Notes: generated by a model from the letters alone, not told the origin. Shown: positions 39,849 through 50,221, counted from the first letter of the stretch. The stretch: DNA of 64,000 nucleotides from Parvularcula lutaonensis (GCF_014651915.1 NZ_BMXU01000002.1:811507-875506), one strand, 5' to 3'. A program made the numbers and translations.

Positions 39849-41663
39849 ATGGTGGCGGTTCACGAGAGAGACGAGACGGCTGAGGACCCGCGCGAAACCC
39901 TGCGGGAGGTCTTCGGCTTTGAGGATTTCCGGCCAGGGCAGAAGCCCGTGGTCGATGCGCTTCTTTCCGGCCAGAACGTGCTCGCCGTAATGCCGACCGG
40001 GGCGGGGAAGTCGCTGTGCTTCCAGGTCCCGGCGCTGATGCGTCCCGGCTTTGCCGTGGTCGTCAGCCCACTGATCGCTCTCATGCAGAACCAGGTTGCG
40101 CTGCTTCAGAGCTTCGGCGCGCCTGCCGGGATGCTGCATTCGGGGCGGACGCGGGAGGAGAACGTCGCCGACTGGAAGGCTGCGGTCGCGGGCGAGATCA
40201 AGCTTCTCTATATGTCGCCGGAACGTCTGGCGACGGAGCGTATGCAGGCGGCGCTGGCGAAGGCCGATGTCAGTCTTTTCGTTATCGACGAGGCCCATTG
40301 CATCAGCCAGTGGGGGCATGATTTCCGGCCGGAATACCTCGCGCTCGAGAACCTCAAGACCCTGAAGCCCGGAACGCCGGTGGCTGCCTTCACCGCCACG
40401 GCGGATGAGGACACGCGGGCGGACATGGTGGAGCGGCTGTTCGCTGGGAACGTCGAGACCTTCGTCTCGGGCTTCGACCGTCCGAACCTTACGCTTTCCG
40501 TCGAGGAGAAGTCTGGCCCTGACAAGCGGATCGAAGAGCTGTTGCATGAACGGCGGGGCCAGCAGGGGATCGTCTATTGCGGCTCGCGCAAGAACACGGA
40601 GAACCTTGCCGAGAAGCTCTCCGCCGCCGGGCACAACGCCATCGCTTATCACGCAGGGCTGCCAGACGAGGAGAGGGGCGAGCGGCTGAACCGCTTCCTG
40701 TCGGAGCCCGACCTCGTCGTCTGCGCCACGATCGCTTTCGGCATGGGGATCGACAAGCCGGACATTCGCTATGTGATTCATAGGGATATGCCTGCTTCGC
40801 CCGAAGCCTATTACCAGGAGATCGGGCGCGCCGGCCGTGACGGGCGGCCTGCCGAGGCGATCCTCCTTTACTCCGCTTCGGACCTCATGTTCCGTCGCCG
40901 GATGATCGACGATGGCGGAGCGCCGGAAGACATCAAGCGGCATGAGAAGCGCAAGCTCGATATCCTGTCGGCCTATTGCGAGGCGCTGACCTGCCGCCGG
41001 AACCTGCTTCTCGGCTATTTCGGCGAGATGCGGACCGAGCCTTGCGGGAAGTGCGATGTCTGTATCGACCCTCCGAAGACGGAGGATGCCACCGCTGATG
41101 CACGTCTGTTCCTCGAAGCGGCGATGGAGACGGGGGAGGTCTATGGACAGGCCCACCTCATCGACGTGCTGCGCGGAGCGGAGACGGAGAAGGTGCTGAA
41201 GGCCAAGCATGACGACCTGACGGTCTTTGCGCGGGGCACGAAGCGTCCGGCGAAGAGCTGGCGGTCGCTGGTCGGGCAATTGTTCGCTCAAGGCTATGTC
41301 GAGATGCAGGGCGAGTACCGCTCGATCGTCGTCACGCCCCAGGGGCGGGGATTCTTGAACGCCGGCGGGTCAGTCTCGCTGAAGAAGACCCGCGCGAAAG
41401 AGACAACGCAGGCCCTGAAGAAGACCCAGATCGTGGTGCCGCCGGATTTTGACGAGGAACTGCTCGGTCGTCTCAAGGCGAAGCGTCTGGAGCTGGCGAA
41501 AGCCAAGGGCGCGCCTGCCTACACGATTTTTTCCGACCGGACGCTGATCGACATGGCCGTGCGCCAGCCCACCAGTCAGGCGGAGCTGCTGGCAGTGTAC
41601 GGCGTCGGCCTTCGCAAGGCCGAGGTCTATGGCGAGACGTTCCTCGAGGTTATCCGGGGTTGA
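39849..41663 (+). CDS. recQ: ATP-dependent DNA helicase RecQ
   Basis: 3'-5' helicase of 604 residues from ATG 39849; an in-frame TTG at 39813 is a weaker alternative. Walker A is MPTGAGKS (48-55), and the DEAH box is VIDEAHCISQWGHDFRPEY (about 146). Motif VI is QEIGRAGRDGRPAEAILLY. A RecQ zinc-binding domain with cysteines in LTCRRNLLLGYFGE and CGKCDVC, a winged-helix region and a C-terminal HRDC domain (about 530-600) follow. It acts in recombination and fork repair. Confidence 0.95.
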   Translation: MVAVHERDETAEDPRETLREVFGFEDFRPGQKPVVDALLSGQNVLAVMPTGAGKSLCFQVPALMRPGFAVVVSPLIALMQNQVALLQSFGAPAGMLHSGRTREENVADWKAAVAGEIKLLYMSPERLATERMQAALAKADVSLFVIDEAHCISQWGHDFRPEYLALENLKTLKPGTPVAAFTATADEDTRADMVERLFAGNVETFVSGFDRPNLTLSVEEKSGPDKRIEELLHERRGQQGIVYCGSRKNTENLAEKLSAAGHNAIAYHAGLPDEERGERLNRFLSEPDLVVCATIAFGMGIDKPDIRYVIHRDMPASPEAYYQEIGRAGRDGRPAEAILLYSASDLMFRRRMIDDGGAPEDIKRHEKRKLDILSAYCEALTCRRNLLLGYFGEMRTEPCGKCDVCIDPPKTEDATADARLFLEAAMETGEVYGQAHLIDVLRGAETEKVLKAKHDDLTVFARGTKRPAKSWRSLVGQLFAQGYVEMQGEYRSIVVTPQGRGFLNAGGSVSLKKTRAKETTQALKKTQIVVPPDFDEELLGRLKAKRLELAKAKGAPAYTIFSDRTLIDMAVRQPTSQAELLAVYGVGLRKAEVYGETFLEVIRG

Positions 41664-41669
41664 GCGCCG

Positions 41670-41975
41670 TTACCGCTTGCGCAGGCTGAGGAGCTTGCCG
41701 ATGAGCCAGATCGGCAGGACGATGACCGCGCCTGTCGCAATCAGGGTTCCGACCAGCGAGAGACCTTCGAGGCCCGTTCCGAAGAGATCGATCAGGCCTG
41801 TCTGCATCCATTCGTAGAGCTGCTGCCACATCCGGATCGGGTTGAGGCGCAGGATCGCGAGGAGCGCACCCACCACGAGACAGGCCACAGCCAGACGGAT
41901 GACGGTGCGCAGAATGGCGCCGCCATTGACGGTGGGGGACAGGATGCGGTCACGCAGGGGGTTCTGGTCGCTCAT
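41670..41975 (-). CDS. two-helix membrane protein (DUF6460-like)
   Basis: A 101-residue protein with transmembrane helices near 22-42 and 73-95. The N-terminus MSDQNPLRDRILSPTVNGGA is typical of a small conserved alphaproteobacterial membrane protein that I associate with DUF6460. Function unknown. It converges with recQ and follows aroC by 50 bp on the same strand. Confidence 0.7.
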   Translation of the reverse strand: MSDQNPLRDRILSPTVNGGAILRTVIRLAVACLVVGALLAILRLNPIRMWQQLYEWMQTGLIDLFGTGLEGLSLVGTLIATGAVIVLPIWLIGKLLSLRKR

Positions 41976-42025
41976 GGCGATAGATTTAACCCTCTTCGCG
42001 CCGGTTAGAAGACCTGATCTGCCGA

Positions 42026-43129
42026 TCAGACCTGGAAAGTGCCAACTTGGCCACGGTGCCGGAGGGCATGGTCGCAGAGGGTGATGGCCATCATGGCCTC
42101 GACGACGGGGACGGCGCGTATGGCGACGCAGGGGTCGTGGCGGCCCTTGGTGACGACCTCGGTCTCTTCGCCCTGCGCCGTGACCGATTTGCGAGGCGTG
42201 AGGATCGAGGAGGTGGGCTTGATCGCCACGCGGGCGACGACCGGCTGACCGGTCGATATGCCGCCGAGAATGCCGCCTGCGTGGTTGGACAGGTAGTCGA
42301 TCTTGCCGTCCTTCATCCGCATCTCGTCGGCATTCTCGACGCCTGACAGGCGGCCAGCGGCCATGCCGTCGCCGATCTCGACAGCCTTGGCTGCGTTGAT
42401 CGACATGAGTGCGGAAGCAATGTCCTGGTCGAGCTTCCCGTAGACCGGCGCGCCGAGGCCAGCGGGTAGGCCCGTCGCTTCCGCTTCGACGATGCCGCCG
42501 AGCGAATTGCCGGACTTGCGGGCGTCGTCGAGGGCCTTCTCCCATGCCTTGGCAGCGTGAGGATCCGGGCAGAAGAACGGGTTCTGATCGACAGCGGCCC
42601 AGTCACGTGCCGCAGCATCATGCGGCCCCATGGAGACGAGCCCCGCGCGGATCGCAACGTTACCGAACAGTTGATCTAATACGAATTGCGCGACAGCGCC
42701 CGCGGCGACGCGGGCTGCAGTCTCCCTTGCCGACGAGCGGCCGCCGCCGCGGTAGTCACGGACACCGTACTTGGCGTCATAGGTGACGTCGGCATGGCCG
42801 GGGCGGTATCTGTCGCGGATCTCGGAATAGTCCTTCGAACGCTGGTCCGTGTTGCGGATCATCAGGCTGATCGGCGCTCCCGTGGTGACAATACCGTCCG
42901 TTCGGTCATCTTCAAAAACGCCTGATAGAACGTCGACCTGATCGGCTTCCTGGCGCTGGGTGACGAAACGGGACTGGCCGGGGCGGCGACGGTCGAGAGC
43001 GGCCTGGACGCGTTCGAGATCGAAGGGGATGCCCGGTGGGCAGCCATCAATGACACAGCCCAAGGCTGGTCCGTGGCTCTCGCCCCATGTGGTCACGCGG
43101 AAAAGATGGCCGAAGGAATTGTGCGACAT
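42026..43129 (-). CDS. aroC: chorismate synthase
   Basis: Last enzyme of the shikimate pathway, 367 residues. ATG 43129 ([20 protein letters not shown]) has GGAGAG upstream and matches the universal N-terminus; the frame upstream is a non-coding extension. Signatures [40 protein letters not shown] and [15 protein letters not shown] are present. It uses reduced FMN, which links it to the ribF product. It is divergent from pdxH with a 70-bp gap that probably holds both promoters. Confidence 0.97.
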   Translation of the reverse strand: MSHNSFGHLFRVTTWGESHGPALGCVIDGCPPGIPFDLERVQAALDRRRPGQSRFVTQRQEADQVDVLSGVFEDDRTDGIVTTGAPISLMIRNTDQRSKDYSEIRDRYRPGHADVTYDAKYGVRDYRGGGRSSARETAARVAAGAVAQFVLDQLFGNVAIRAGLVSMGPHDAAARDWAAVDQNPFFCPDPHAAKAWEKALDDARKSGNSLGGIVEAEATGLPAGLGAPVYGKLDQDIASALMSINAAKAVEIGDGMAAGRLSGVENADEMRMKDGKIDYLSNHAGGILGGISTGQPVVARVAIKPTSSILTPRKSVTAQGEETEVVTKGRHDPCVAIRAVPVVEAMMAITLCDHALRHRGQVGTFQV

Positions 43130-43199
43130 GATCTCTCCATAGCCCCAGCCGCTCAAGGAATGGTAGCGGTGATGCTGCGCCTCGCTTAGGAGAGCGGTC

Positions 43200-43919
43200 A
43201 TGAGTGAGTCTGACGATAAGCCCGAGGCCGAAGCCGGCACCGAGGCACTGATCCCCGATACGCCCACCGCCGAGGACTATGCCAAAGAGGCCAAGGCGCA
43301 GGAAGCCTTCTCCGTCGATGCCGACCAGGGCGATGTCTTCGGTGACCACGAGGAGCCGCTTGCGCTGTTCAAGGAATGGCTCGCGCTTGCGAAGGAACAC
43401 GAGATCAACGATCCGAACGCCATGGCGGTTTCGTCGGTGGATGCGGAGGGGAAGCCAGACAGCCGGATGGTCCTGCTGAAGGAACTCGATCACGGCTTCA
43501 CCTTCTACACCAACCTCGCCAGCGCCAAGGGCGAGCAGTTGCAGCGTAACCCCAACTGCGCGCTGCTGTTCCACTGGAAGTCGATCCGGCGCCAGGTGCG
43601 GATCCGCGGGCGGGCCGAAGTGATCTCCGACGAACTGGCGGATGCGTATTTCGCCCGCCGGGACCGGGGCGCCCGCATCGGTGCCTGGGCCAGCCAACAG
43701 TCCCGGCCGATGTCGGGCCCGGATATCCTCGAGACCCGAGTGGCGGACTACGAGGCTCTCTTCGAGGGCAAGGATGTGCCGCGACCTGACTGGTGGAAGG
43801 GCTTCCGGGTCATTCCCGAAACCGTGGAGTTCTGGGTCAACCGGCCGTTCCGCCTGCATGACCGAAAGCTGTTCCGGCAGACCGATGACGGCTGGGAGAC
43901 AGAGCAGCTCTACCCCTGA
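43200..43919 (+). CDS. pdxH: pyridoxamine 5'-phosphate oxidase
   Basis: FMN-dependent oxidase of 239 residues making pyridoxal phosphate. An acidic N-terminal extension (about 1-50) precedes the core, with [36 protein letters not shown] and [17 protein letters not shown] for FMN and substrate. It ends with the conserved [17 protein letters not shown] and a C-terminal QLYP. The PLP it makes serves the ornithine decarboxylase at 18.4 kb, among many others. Confidence 0.95.
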   Translation: MSESDDKPEAEAGTEALIPDTPTAEDYAKEAKAQEAFSVDADQGDVFGDHEEPLALFKEWLALAKEHEINDPNAMAVSSVDAEGKPDSRMVLLKELDHGFTFYTNLASAKGEQLQRNPNCALLFHWKSIRRQVRIRGRAEVISDELADAYFARRDRGARIGAWASQQSRPMSGPDILETRVADYEALFEGKDVPRPDWWKGFRVIPETVEFWVNRPFRLHDRKLFRQTDDGWETEQLYP

Positions 43920-43931
43920 ACGAGGCGCGCG

Positions 43932-44372
43932 ATGGAATACCTTCACACGATGATCCGGGTCTCCGATCTCGAAGAAACGATGCGGTTCTTCTGCGATGGC
44001 CTCGGGATGGTGGAAACCGGCCGTTATGACAACGAAAAGGGGCGGTTCACGCTGGTCTTCCTTGCGGCTCCCGGCGATGTGGAGCGGGCGAGGACAGCCA
44101 AGGCACCGCTGCTCGAGCTGACCTACAACTGGGATCCCGAAGAGTATTCCGGCGGGCGGAATTTCGGGCACCTCGCTTACCGGGTCGACGATATCTACTC
44201 CGTCTGCGAGCACCTCCAGTCGATGGGGGTGACCATCAACCGGCCGCCGCGGGACGGGCATATGGCCTTTGTCAAAACACCCGACGGGATCTCGATCGAG
44301 CTCCTCCAGCGCGGCGAAAACCTGCCTCCGAAAGAGCCGTGGGCGTCGATGAACAACACCGGCACCTGGTAG
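43932..44372 (+). CDS. glyoxalase/VOC-superfamily protein (lactoylglutathione lyase-like)
   Basis: A 146-residue vicinal-oxygen-chelate protein. The first metal-site His is in MEYLHTMIRVSDL (H5), the family motif is FYxxxLGM-like RFFCDGLGMVETGRY, a Glu is in LLELTYNWDPE, and later LAYRVDDIY and PDGISIELLQRG supply the second half. The pattern matches glyoxalase I, which removes methylglyoxal. It lies 12 bp after pdxH. Confidence 0.88.
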   Translation: MEYLHTMIRVSDLEETMRFFCDGLGMVETGRYDNEKGRFTLVFLAAPGDVERARTAKAPLLELTYNWDPEEYSGGRNFGHLAYRVDDIYSVCEHLQSMGVTINRPPRDGHMAFVKTPDGISIELLQRGENLPPKEPWASMNNTGTW

Positions 44373-44384
44373 TCCTCAGCGGAG

Positions 44385-44748
44385 AAAGCAGTCCCGCAGC
44401 GTCGTCGGAGAGGTGCTCGAGTGCGATCCGCCGCATCGCTACGCCCATACGTTCAAGTTCACAGGCTATGAGGATACTCCGTGCGCCGTCACCTATGAGC
44501 TGAAGGAGCTCGATGACGGGGAGCGGTTCTCGCTGATCGCCTGGGACATGCGCGAGGGGACGAAGACCGCATGAGGCATGGCGCAGGGCCGACCGTTCAT
44601 CGTCAACACCTTCGGGCAGGTGGCGGACAACGGCAAGCCGGCCTTCGGCACACGGATGATGCTGTGGATGATGGGCCTGATGGCGCCTTTTGCACCCAAG
44701 GCGAGCCAGTCAGAGAACTGGTCCTTCGAGACCATCAGCAGCCTCTAA
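44385..44748 (+). pseudogene. SRPBCC/AHSA1-domain gene, truncated and interrupted
   Basis: One frame carries VVGEVLECDPPHRYAHTFKF and later VTYELKELDDGERFSLI, typical of START-like AHSA1 domains. It hits TGA at 44572 and then continues in the same frame with GMAQGRPFIVNTFGQVADNG to a stop at 44748. The N-terminal half of the domain is absent. The piece is therefore 5'-deleted and carries a nonsense codon. Confidence 0.7.
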
Positions 44749-44763
44749 GGGGAGGACAGGACC

Positions 44764-45312
44764 ATGGCGACACCGGAAGAACAGCTGGCGACGACGATGG
44801 CGAACATCCCAAAGAAGACCGGGAGAACGCTCGATGAATGGATCAAGCTGATCCGCGCCAGCGGGCTCGAGAAGCATGGCGAGATCGTGGGAATGTTGAA
44901 GACCGACCACGGGGTCGGGCACGGCTTTGCGAACCTGATTGCGACCAGGGCGCGGGAGACGGGCGGTGAGGGGGAGGTGGACCTCGTTGCCGCGCAGTAT
45001 TCCGGGGCCAAGGCCGGGCTGCGCCCTCTCTATGACGAGATCCTCGCCTATGCGCAGGGCCTCGGCGAGGATGTCGAGGTGGCACCGAAAAAGGCCAGCG
45101 TCAGCCTGCGGAGGAAGAAACAGTTCGCGCTGATCACCCCGGCGACGAGGACGCGGATCGATCTCGGCCTCGCGCTAAAAGGGGACGAGCCGACCGGGCG
45201 GCTCGAGCCCTATAACGCCATGTGCAGTCACCGGGTCCGGTTGGAGAACTCGAAGGATTTTGACGCCGAGGTGAAGGCTTGGATGAAGGAGGCTTATGGC
45301 CGCGCTGGTTGA
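44764..45312 (+). CDS. DUF4287/DUF5655 domain protein
   Basis: A 182-residue cytoplasmic protein. The N-terminal DUF4287 region has KKTGRTLDEWIKLIRASGLE and HGVGHGFANLIATRAR (about 15-65). The C-terminal DUF5655 region has VSLRRKKQFALITPATRTRI and a final amphipathic helix. No enzymatic role is known. The 3' end overlaps the convergent gene by 19 bp. Confidence 0.85.
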   Translation: MATPEEQLATTMANIPKKTGRTLDEWIKLIRASGLEKHGEIVGMLKTDHGVGHGFANLIATRARETGGEGEVDLVAAQYSGAKAGLRPLYDEILAYAQGLGEDVEVAPKKASVSLRRKKQFALITPATRTRIDLGLALKGDEPTGRLEPYNAMCSHRVRLENSKDFDAEVKAWMKEAYGRAG

Positions 45313-46100
45313 ACGACCGGTTGCTCGCTAATCCGCGTCGCGTACGGGCGCTCGCCGCGCCAGAAGACTTTGGTCGGGTTGAGCCAGCTTGCCGTGGCGG
45401 AGATGTTCCGGCCAACCGTGCACAGACGATAGGTATGGCCGTCGCCAGCCTTGCTGTTGAGCTGGGCCGAGAGATCAGCGCTATCGATCCTGAGGCCGAG
45501 GGGTACGACGACGTCCTCGGTGCGGATGGTCAGGGCTTCGCCAGTCTCGACATTGACGATCGACCAGAGCGGGGTCTTGCCGTAGCGGCGGGTTTCGGTT
45601 TCCGCACCCATCGACGTGATTTGAGCATCGAAGCAGTCGCCCGTGGCGATGCGGTCGAAATTCGCTCTTACGGTGTAGGCTGAGGTTTGGACGAGGGCCA
45701 TCAGGATGATGGCGAAGCCGGTGCCTGCCAGCGCCTTGCCCCAGCCGGGAAGGGCGTTGACACGGTCCTTGATGAGAGGCGTCTTCGTCCCCTGCATGGC
45801 CCAGCGCACGCCGAGGCCTAAGGCTAGGGCGAAGCTGACGATCCGGATGCCCCATTTGAGGCCTCCCCCGATATACGGAAGAAAGCCGAGCGCGGCGCCG
45901 ATGGTGGAGGCGAACGCCCCCCAGATCAGGATGGTGAGCAGCGGCCTCGTGCGGGCCCATAGGAACACGCCGCCGACCCTCGGGATGCTTTCAAGCGCCG
46001 TCCATGCGCGCGCGAAAAAGTGCTCCAGCGCCGGGCGGTGGGCGCTGGCGTTCGTATCCGTTGTCTGCATAACATTTAGGTAAGAACGGATTGCGCCCAT
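45294..46100 (-). CDS. unknown membrane protein with periplasmic C-terminal domain
   Basis: About 268 residues. Three hydrophobic segments (about 52-70, 80-100, 120-140) are followed by a soluble region (about 145-265) with two cysteines (DCFDAQ, YRLCTVG) that could pair outside the cytoplasm. GTG 46103, ATG 46100 and ATG 46070 are possible starts, none with a strong ribosome binding site. Family not recognised. Confidence 0.6.
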   Translation of the reverse strand: MGAIRSYLNVMQTTDTNASAHRPALEHFFARAWTALESIPRVGGVFLWARTRPLLTILIWGAFASTIGAALGFLPYIGGGLKWGIRIVSFALALGLGVRWAMQGTKTPLIKDRVNALPGWGKALAGTGFAIILMALVQTSAYTVRANFDRIATGDCFDAQITSMGAETETRRYGKTPLWSIVNVETGEALTIRTEDVVVPLGLRIDSADLSAQLNSKAGDGHTYRLCTVGRNISATASWLNPTKVFWRGERPYATRISEQPVVQPARP

Positions 46101-46137
46101 CACAATGGCTGGCGGTGTATTCTGTCCGTTGCCGACG

Positions 46138-47118
46138 TTACTTCAACCGCCCTGAGCGCGTGAATTTCTCGTCGACGATCCGAAAGACCTTGACGTCCGC
46201 GTCCCTCACAGCGCGATAGCTGGCGGCCCTGTCCGCGGAAGCAGACCAGAAAATATTCTCCGCCTGCAGACAAAGCTGCTGATAGAGGTCCCGGTCATAG
46301 GGCTGGTCGATGAGCGCAGCGATGTCGTCCGCCAGCTTTTTGGCCAAGGCGTAGGCTTCTTCTTCTCCGGCGATGAAAGACCTGTGCGCGGCGATCTGCG
46401 ACTTAAGGGCTTGTCCCAGCACGGCGCGCTCTTCGTCGTTGAGCTGCGACAGCAGGAGCTCTCTCTCGCGAACTCCTTTGCGGAGTTCGTCGAGGTAACG
46501 CAGCATGGTTGACGTTGTGAACTCCATGTCCTCAGCAGTCGGAATATAGACGAAGGATCCGCCTTTTTCTTTCCTGCCGATCACGCCGAAGGCGGTGCTG
46601 GCGAACACTGCGTGGTGGTTCTGGAGCTTGAGCGCAGAGTCATCCATCAGGAGCTTGAGGTTCTGCCGCCGCGCGTAGATGGCATTGAACCACATCTCGG
46701 AAAGGAGCCTGTTCACTTCGGTGTCGATGCCGTTCTGGCGCTTACGCTTGCGCTGGTCCCATCCGGTGGTCTGGCGGAGGAGCTCTTCGTGCCGCTCGAG
46801 CATGCCGCGCTTGTCCGCTTCGATGGCTTCGGGCGCGATCATGCGGACAGATGAGATCGGGCGGAGCGCTTCGATCTCGGCCTTCGCAGCAACGAGCTTG
46901 CGCCGCGCGTCAATGGAACTTGAGGTCGGTCCTCCCGAAGTGTCCACCTCGGCCTGGATCGCGCAGCTCGACGGGGCGGCTGCGATGTGGGCCAGGGCGG
47001 CTGCCTCCATGCGATCATGGTGGTTGTAGGCGTCGAGGATTTCATCGGCCGTGGGCGCGCCCTGTGCAGCGGTCACGGCAGCAGCGATCGCTGCGAAGGC
47101 GAAGTGGAATATGGCCAT
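46138..47118 (-). CDS. unknown secreted coiled-coil protein
   Basis: A 326-residue protein with a signal peptide (MAIFHFAFAAIAAAVTAAQG, probable cleavage near 20). The rest is mostly helical with heptad-like charged stretches (ARRKLVAAKAEIEALRP; YLDELRKGVRERELLLSQLN). Two cysteines (about 52 and 290) may pair. I know no family. It sits divergently upstream of rpsB. Confidence 0.6.
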   Translation of the reverse strand: MAIFHFAFAAIAAAVTAAQGAPTADEILDAYNHHDRMEAAALAHIAAAPSSCAIQAEVDTSGGPTSSSIDARRKLVAAKAEIEALRPISSVRMIAPEAIEADKRGMLERHEELLRQTTGWDQRKRKRQNGIDTEVNRLLSEMWFNAIYARRQNLKLLMDDSALKLQNHHAVFASTAFGVIGRKEKGGSFVYIPTAEDMEFTTSTMLRYLDELRKGVRERELLLSQLNDEERAVLGQALKSQIAAHRSFIAGEEEAYALAKKLADDIAALIDQPYDRDLYQQLCLQAENIFWSASADRAASYRAVRDADVKVFRIVDEKFTRSGRLK

Positions 47119-47183
47119 AGAAAAGCCCCTTGTGGAAAAACCTTAGAAGTACGACGCAAGGGCTGACAAGGGACTATAGGCTC

Positions 47184-47212
47184 TTGCCTTTTAGCCGAGC
47201 CGCGTTTATCGC
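47184..47212 (+). promoter_or_regulatory. candidate rpsB promoter
   Basis: TTGCCT and TATCGC are separated by 17 bp, about 80 bp upstream of rpsB. The first hexamer fits housekeeping alphaproteobacterial -35 elements and the second is weaker. The leader downstream may contain an autoregulatory S2-binding structure. Confidence 0.3.
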
Positions 47213-47292
47213 GCGCGGATCAATCCACAGGGCGGTGGACCTTCGGTGGCGCAAGCTTCCCCATCGCCCGAGGCTCAACCGAAGGAGACATC

Positions 47293-48126
47293 GTGAGCTT
47301 ACCTGAATTCTCCATGCGTCAGCTGCTGGAGGCTGGCGTCCACTTTGGCCACCAGACTCACCGTTGGAACCCGAAGATGCGTCCGTTCATCTTTGGCGAG
47401 CGCGGCGGCGTGCATATCATCGACCTCTCGCAGACGGTTCCGCTCCTCCACCAGGCGCTGCAGAAAGTGCGCGACGTGGTGGCAGGCGGTGGCCGCGTGT
47501 TGTTTGTCGGCACCAAGCGCCAGGCCCAGCAGCCGATCGCCGAGGCAGCCGAGCGCTGTGCCCAGTACTACATGAACCACCGTTGGCTCGGCGGCACGCT
47601 GACCAACTGGGAAACGGTGTCCAACTCGATCAAGCGCCTTGGCGAGATCGAGGAAACGCTGAACAGCGAGACTGCGAACTTCACCAAGAAAGAGCAGCTC
47701 ATGATGACCCGCGAAGCGGAGAAGCTGAAGCTTTCCCTCGGCGGCATCCGTGACATGGGCGGCCTTCCGGACCTGATGTTCGTCATCGACGTCAACAAGG
47801 AGCAGATCGCCATCAAGGAGGCCCAGAAGCTGGGTATCCCGGTCGTCGCCGTTGTCGACACCAACTGCTCGCCGGACGGCGTGCAGTACGTGATCCCCGG
47901 CAATGACGACGCTTCGCGCGCGATCTCGCTTTACTGCAACCTCGTTGCCGATGCGGTCATTGATGGTCTCGGCGCTGCCGCTGTCGCGTCCGGCGAAGAC
48001 CTCGGCGAGATGGAAGAGCTGGCTGAAGAAGTCCTGCTCGCCGACGAGCCGACCACGGAAGCCGAAGCCGCTGCCGAAGAGAAAGTCGAGCAGAGCGAAG
48101 AAGCCGTCGCTGAAAAGAGCGCCTGA
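47293..48126 (+). CDS. rpsB: 30S ribosomal protein S2
   Basis: A 277-residue ribosomal protein. GTG 47293 is preceded by AAGGAG. Conserved motifs include [27 protein letters not shown] and [14 protein letters not shown], then [20 protein letters not shown]. It has a C-terminal Glu/Ala-rich extension (about 235-277), common in alphaproteobacteria. tsf follows after 174 bp. Confidence 0.97.
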   Translation: MSLPEFSMRQLLEAGVHFGHQTHRWNPKMRPFIFGERGGVHIIDLSQTVPLLHQALQKVRDVVAGGGRVLFVGTKRQAQQPIAEAAERCAQYYMNHRWLGGTLTNWETVSNSIKRLGEIEETLNSETANFTKKEQLMMTREAEKLKLSLGGIRDMGGLPDLMFVIDVNKEQIAIKEAQKLGIPVVAVVDTNCSPDGVQYVIPGNDDASRAISLYCNLVADAVIDGLGAAAVASGEDLGEMEELAEEVLLADEPTTEAEAAAEEKVEQSEEAVAEKSA

Positions 48127-48300
48127 GCCTCTTCACTGGTGCAGCCTGAAGACTTCCGGCTGCACCGCTTTCCCGATCCTGATGGCGCGGAACCTTACTG
48201 AACCGCGCCTTGACAAATCGGGCTTGGGCGCAGACGTGCGCCACCATTAGCGAACACCAATGGGCGGCTCTCACGCACGCCCCTCCGAGGAGAACCAGAA

Positions 48301-49209
48301 ATGGCTCAGATCACCGCATCGATGGTGAAAGAACTGCGCGAAATGACCGGCGCAGGCATGATGGACGCCAAGAAAGCGCTCGTCGAAAACGACGGCAATG
48401 TCGAGCAGGCCGTCGACTGGCTGCGCACGAAAGGCCTGGCGAAGGCAGCGAAGAAAGCGGGCCGCACGGCTGCTGACGGCCTTGTCGCCTACGCCCTCGA
48501 CGACACCAAGGGCGCGCTGGTTGAAGTCAACGCCGAGACGGACTTCGTTGCCCGCAACGAGAAGTTCCAGACGATGGTCCGCGATATCGCCGACATCGCC
48601 CTGACCGTCGACGGCGATACCGACAAGCTGCGTTCGGCCCCCTATCCGGGTACGGACAAGACGGTCGATGAGCAGATCACGGCCATGGTGGCCACGATCG
48701 GCGAGAACATGGCCCTGCGCCGCGCCGAAGGCATCTCCGTCGAAAACGGCGTTGTCGTGCCTTACCTGCACACCCCGATCGCTGACCGTGAGGGCAAGAT
48801 CGGCGTTCTCGTCGCTCTTGAATCGACCGGCGACAAGGAAGCCCTGCAGGCTGTCGGCAAGCAGATCGCGATGCACATCGCCGCCGCCCGCCCGCAAGCG
48901 CTGAACATCGAAGGCCTCGACCAGGCTGTCGTCCAGCGCGAGAAGGATGTCCTCTCGGAACAGGCCCGCGCGTCGGGCAAGCCGGACAATATCATCGAGA
49001 AGATGGTCGAAGGCCGCATCCGTAAGTTCTACGAAGAGAGCGTCCTGCTCGAGCAGATCTTCGTCATCGATGGCGAAACCAAGATCAAGGACGTCGTCAA
49101 GAATGCTGGCGCCGAGCTCAAGGGCTACATCCGTTTCGAGCTGGGTGAAGGCATCGAGAAGGAAGACGATGACTTCGCCGCCGAAGTCGCGAGCCTCAAC
49201 AAGAGCTAA
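48301..49209 (+). CDS. tsf: elongation factor Ts
   Basis: Nucleotide exchange factor for EF-Tu, 302 residues. The N-terminal UBA-like domain has [20 protein letters not shown] (about 12-31). The core includes [16 protein letters not shown], the EF-Tu contact TDFVARN, and a C-terminal HxxAxxP-like region (MHIAAARPQ). The normal successor pyrH is 3 kb away, since accessory genes intervene. An intrinsic terminator closes rpsB-tsf. Confidence 0.97.
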   Translation: MAQITASMVKELREMTGAGMMDAKKALVENDGNVEQAVDWLRTKGLAKAAKKAGRTAADGLVAYALDDTKGALVEVNAETDFVARNEKFQTMVRDIADIALTVDGDTDKLRSAPYPGTDKTVDEQITAMVATIGENMALRRAEGISVENGVVVPYLHTPIADREGKIGVLVALESTGDKEALQAVGKQIAMHIAAARPQALNIEGLDQAVVQREKDVLSEQARASGKPDNIIEKMVEGRIRKFYEESVLLEQIFVIDGETKIKDVVKNAGAELKGYIRFELGEGIEKEDDDFAAEVASLNKS

Positions 49210-49232
49210 GCCTTCCGTCTACGGAATTGTGA

Positions 49233-49262
49233 AGCCTGGGCCATCGTGCCCGGGCTTTTTTA
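49233..49262 (+). terminator. intrinsic terminator after tsf
   Basis: AGCCTGGGC pairs with GCCCGGGCT (one T:G) around a six-base loop, followed by five more Ts. It ends rpsB-tsf and touches the stop codon of the convergent ATP-grasp gene. Confidence 0.85.
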
Positions 49263-50084
49263 TTGGCGGAGGGCTTCGGCAAAGGCTTTCGCCATCGCTG
49301 CGCCGCGATCGGGTGCGTGGTCGAGGAACAGCTCCGGCTCGATCAGCTCGAGCTCCATCACGGCCCAGCCGCCCCCGTGCGGAACGAGGTCGACGCGGGC
49401 ATAAACCGGCGGTTCAGGACAGGCGGTGAGGGCGGCCATAGCGGCGCCGATTGCCGGGGCCGGCGGCTCGAAAGCTTCGACCCTGCCGCCGAAGTCGCTC
49501 TGCACACGGAATTCACCGTTCGCAGCAGTCTTCAAAACGGCGTGGCTATAGCGGCCTGCGAAAACCATGATCGAGATTTCCCCGAACGCGGTGATCTCGT
49601 CGAGGAACGGCTGGATCAGCACGCGCTCCGCGCCGACAAGCTCCGCCGCATCTTCCGCGCGCCTGACGCCGTAGGCAGTGCCCCCGACAAAGGGCTTGGC
49701 GATAAGCGGGCCACGGCCAAAGCGCTGCCGGACGCTCCTGGCAGTCTCGTCAGTCACGGTCTCAGCGAAGACCGTCGGGACGATCGGCGTCCTTCGCTCG
49801 ACATCCCGCAGGTATCTCTTGTCGCTGTTCCAACGCAGGATGCCGAGCGCGTTAAGCGTGGGGGCCACCGGGTCGCGTGCGCCGAGCGCTCGATCCCAGG
49901 TCTCTGCTTCGAGGTGGTAGCCCCAGGCAAGGAGCGGCGTGGCGGCTCCGGTCGCGGGAAGCTCGGGCCAGGGGGCAGGCTGCGTTTGGATGCTGGCGCT
50001 GGCCAAAGCGGCCTGAAGCCGGTCGTAGTGTGCTCGCCACGGGAGCGGGCAGCCTCCATCGGGCACGAGGATCGTCAGGGTCAT
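49260..50084 (-). CDS. ATP-grasp fold protein
   Basis: A 274-residue protein resembling bacterial glutathione-synthetase-like ATP-grasp enzymes. Features are NSDKRYLRDVERRTPIVPTV, the nucleotide-binding lysine in GPLIAKPFVGGTAYGV, VLIQPFLDEITAFGEISIMV, and the metal/ATP end VYARVDLVPHGGGWAVMELE followed by LIEPELFL. The ligated substrate is unknown. It is inserted between tsf and pyrH and read against them. Confidence 0.82.
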   Translation of the reverse strand: MTLTILVPDGGCPLPWRAHYDRLQAALASASIQTQPAPWPELPATGAATPLLAWGYHLEAETWDRALGARDPVAPTLNALGILRWNSDKRYLRDVERRTPIVPTVFAETVTDETARSVRQRFGRGPLIAKPFVGGTAYGVRRAEDAAELVGAERVLIQPFLDEITAFGEISIMVFAGRYSHAVLKTAANGEFRVQSDFGGRVEAFEPPAPAIGAAMAALTACPEPPVYARVDLVPHGGGWAVMELELIEPELFLDHAPDRGAAMAKAFAEALRQ

Positions 50085-50221
50085 GGTGATACCGTCTGCT
50101 TCCGGCGCGCGGCGCGGCCGGTTTTTGTCTCGGGGCTGGCGCAGGCTCAGCGGATCGGGATGCAGGCGGTGAGGAACATCCGGGCAGGGTAGGCCCGCCT
50201 GATGGCTCCACGCAATCCCGG

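Noticed and set aside
39798-41291. 497-codon frame opposite recQ
   Set aside because: Antisense shadow of recQ; Arg/His/Leu-rich with no motif.
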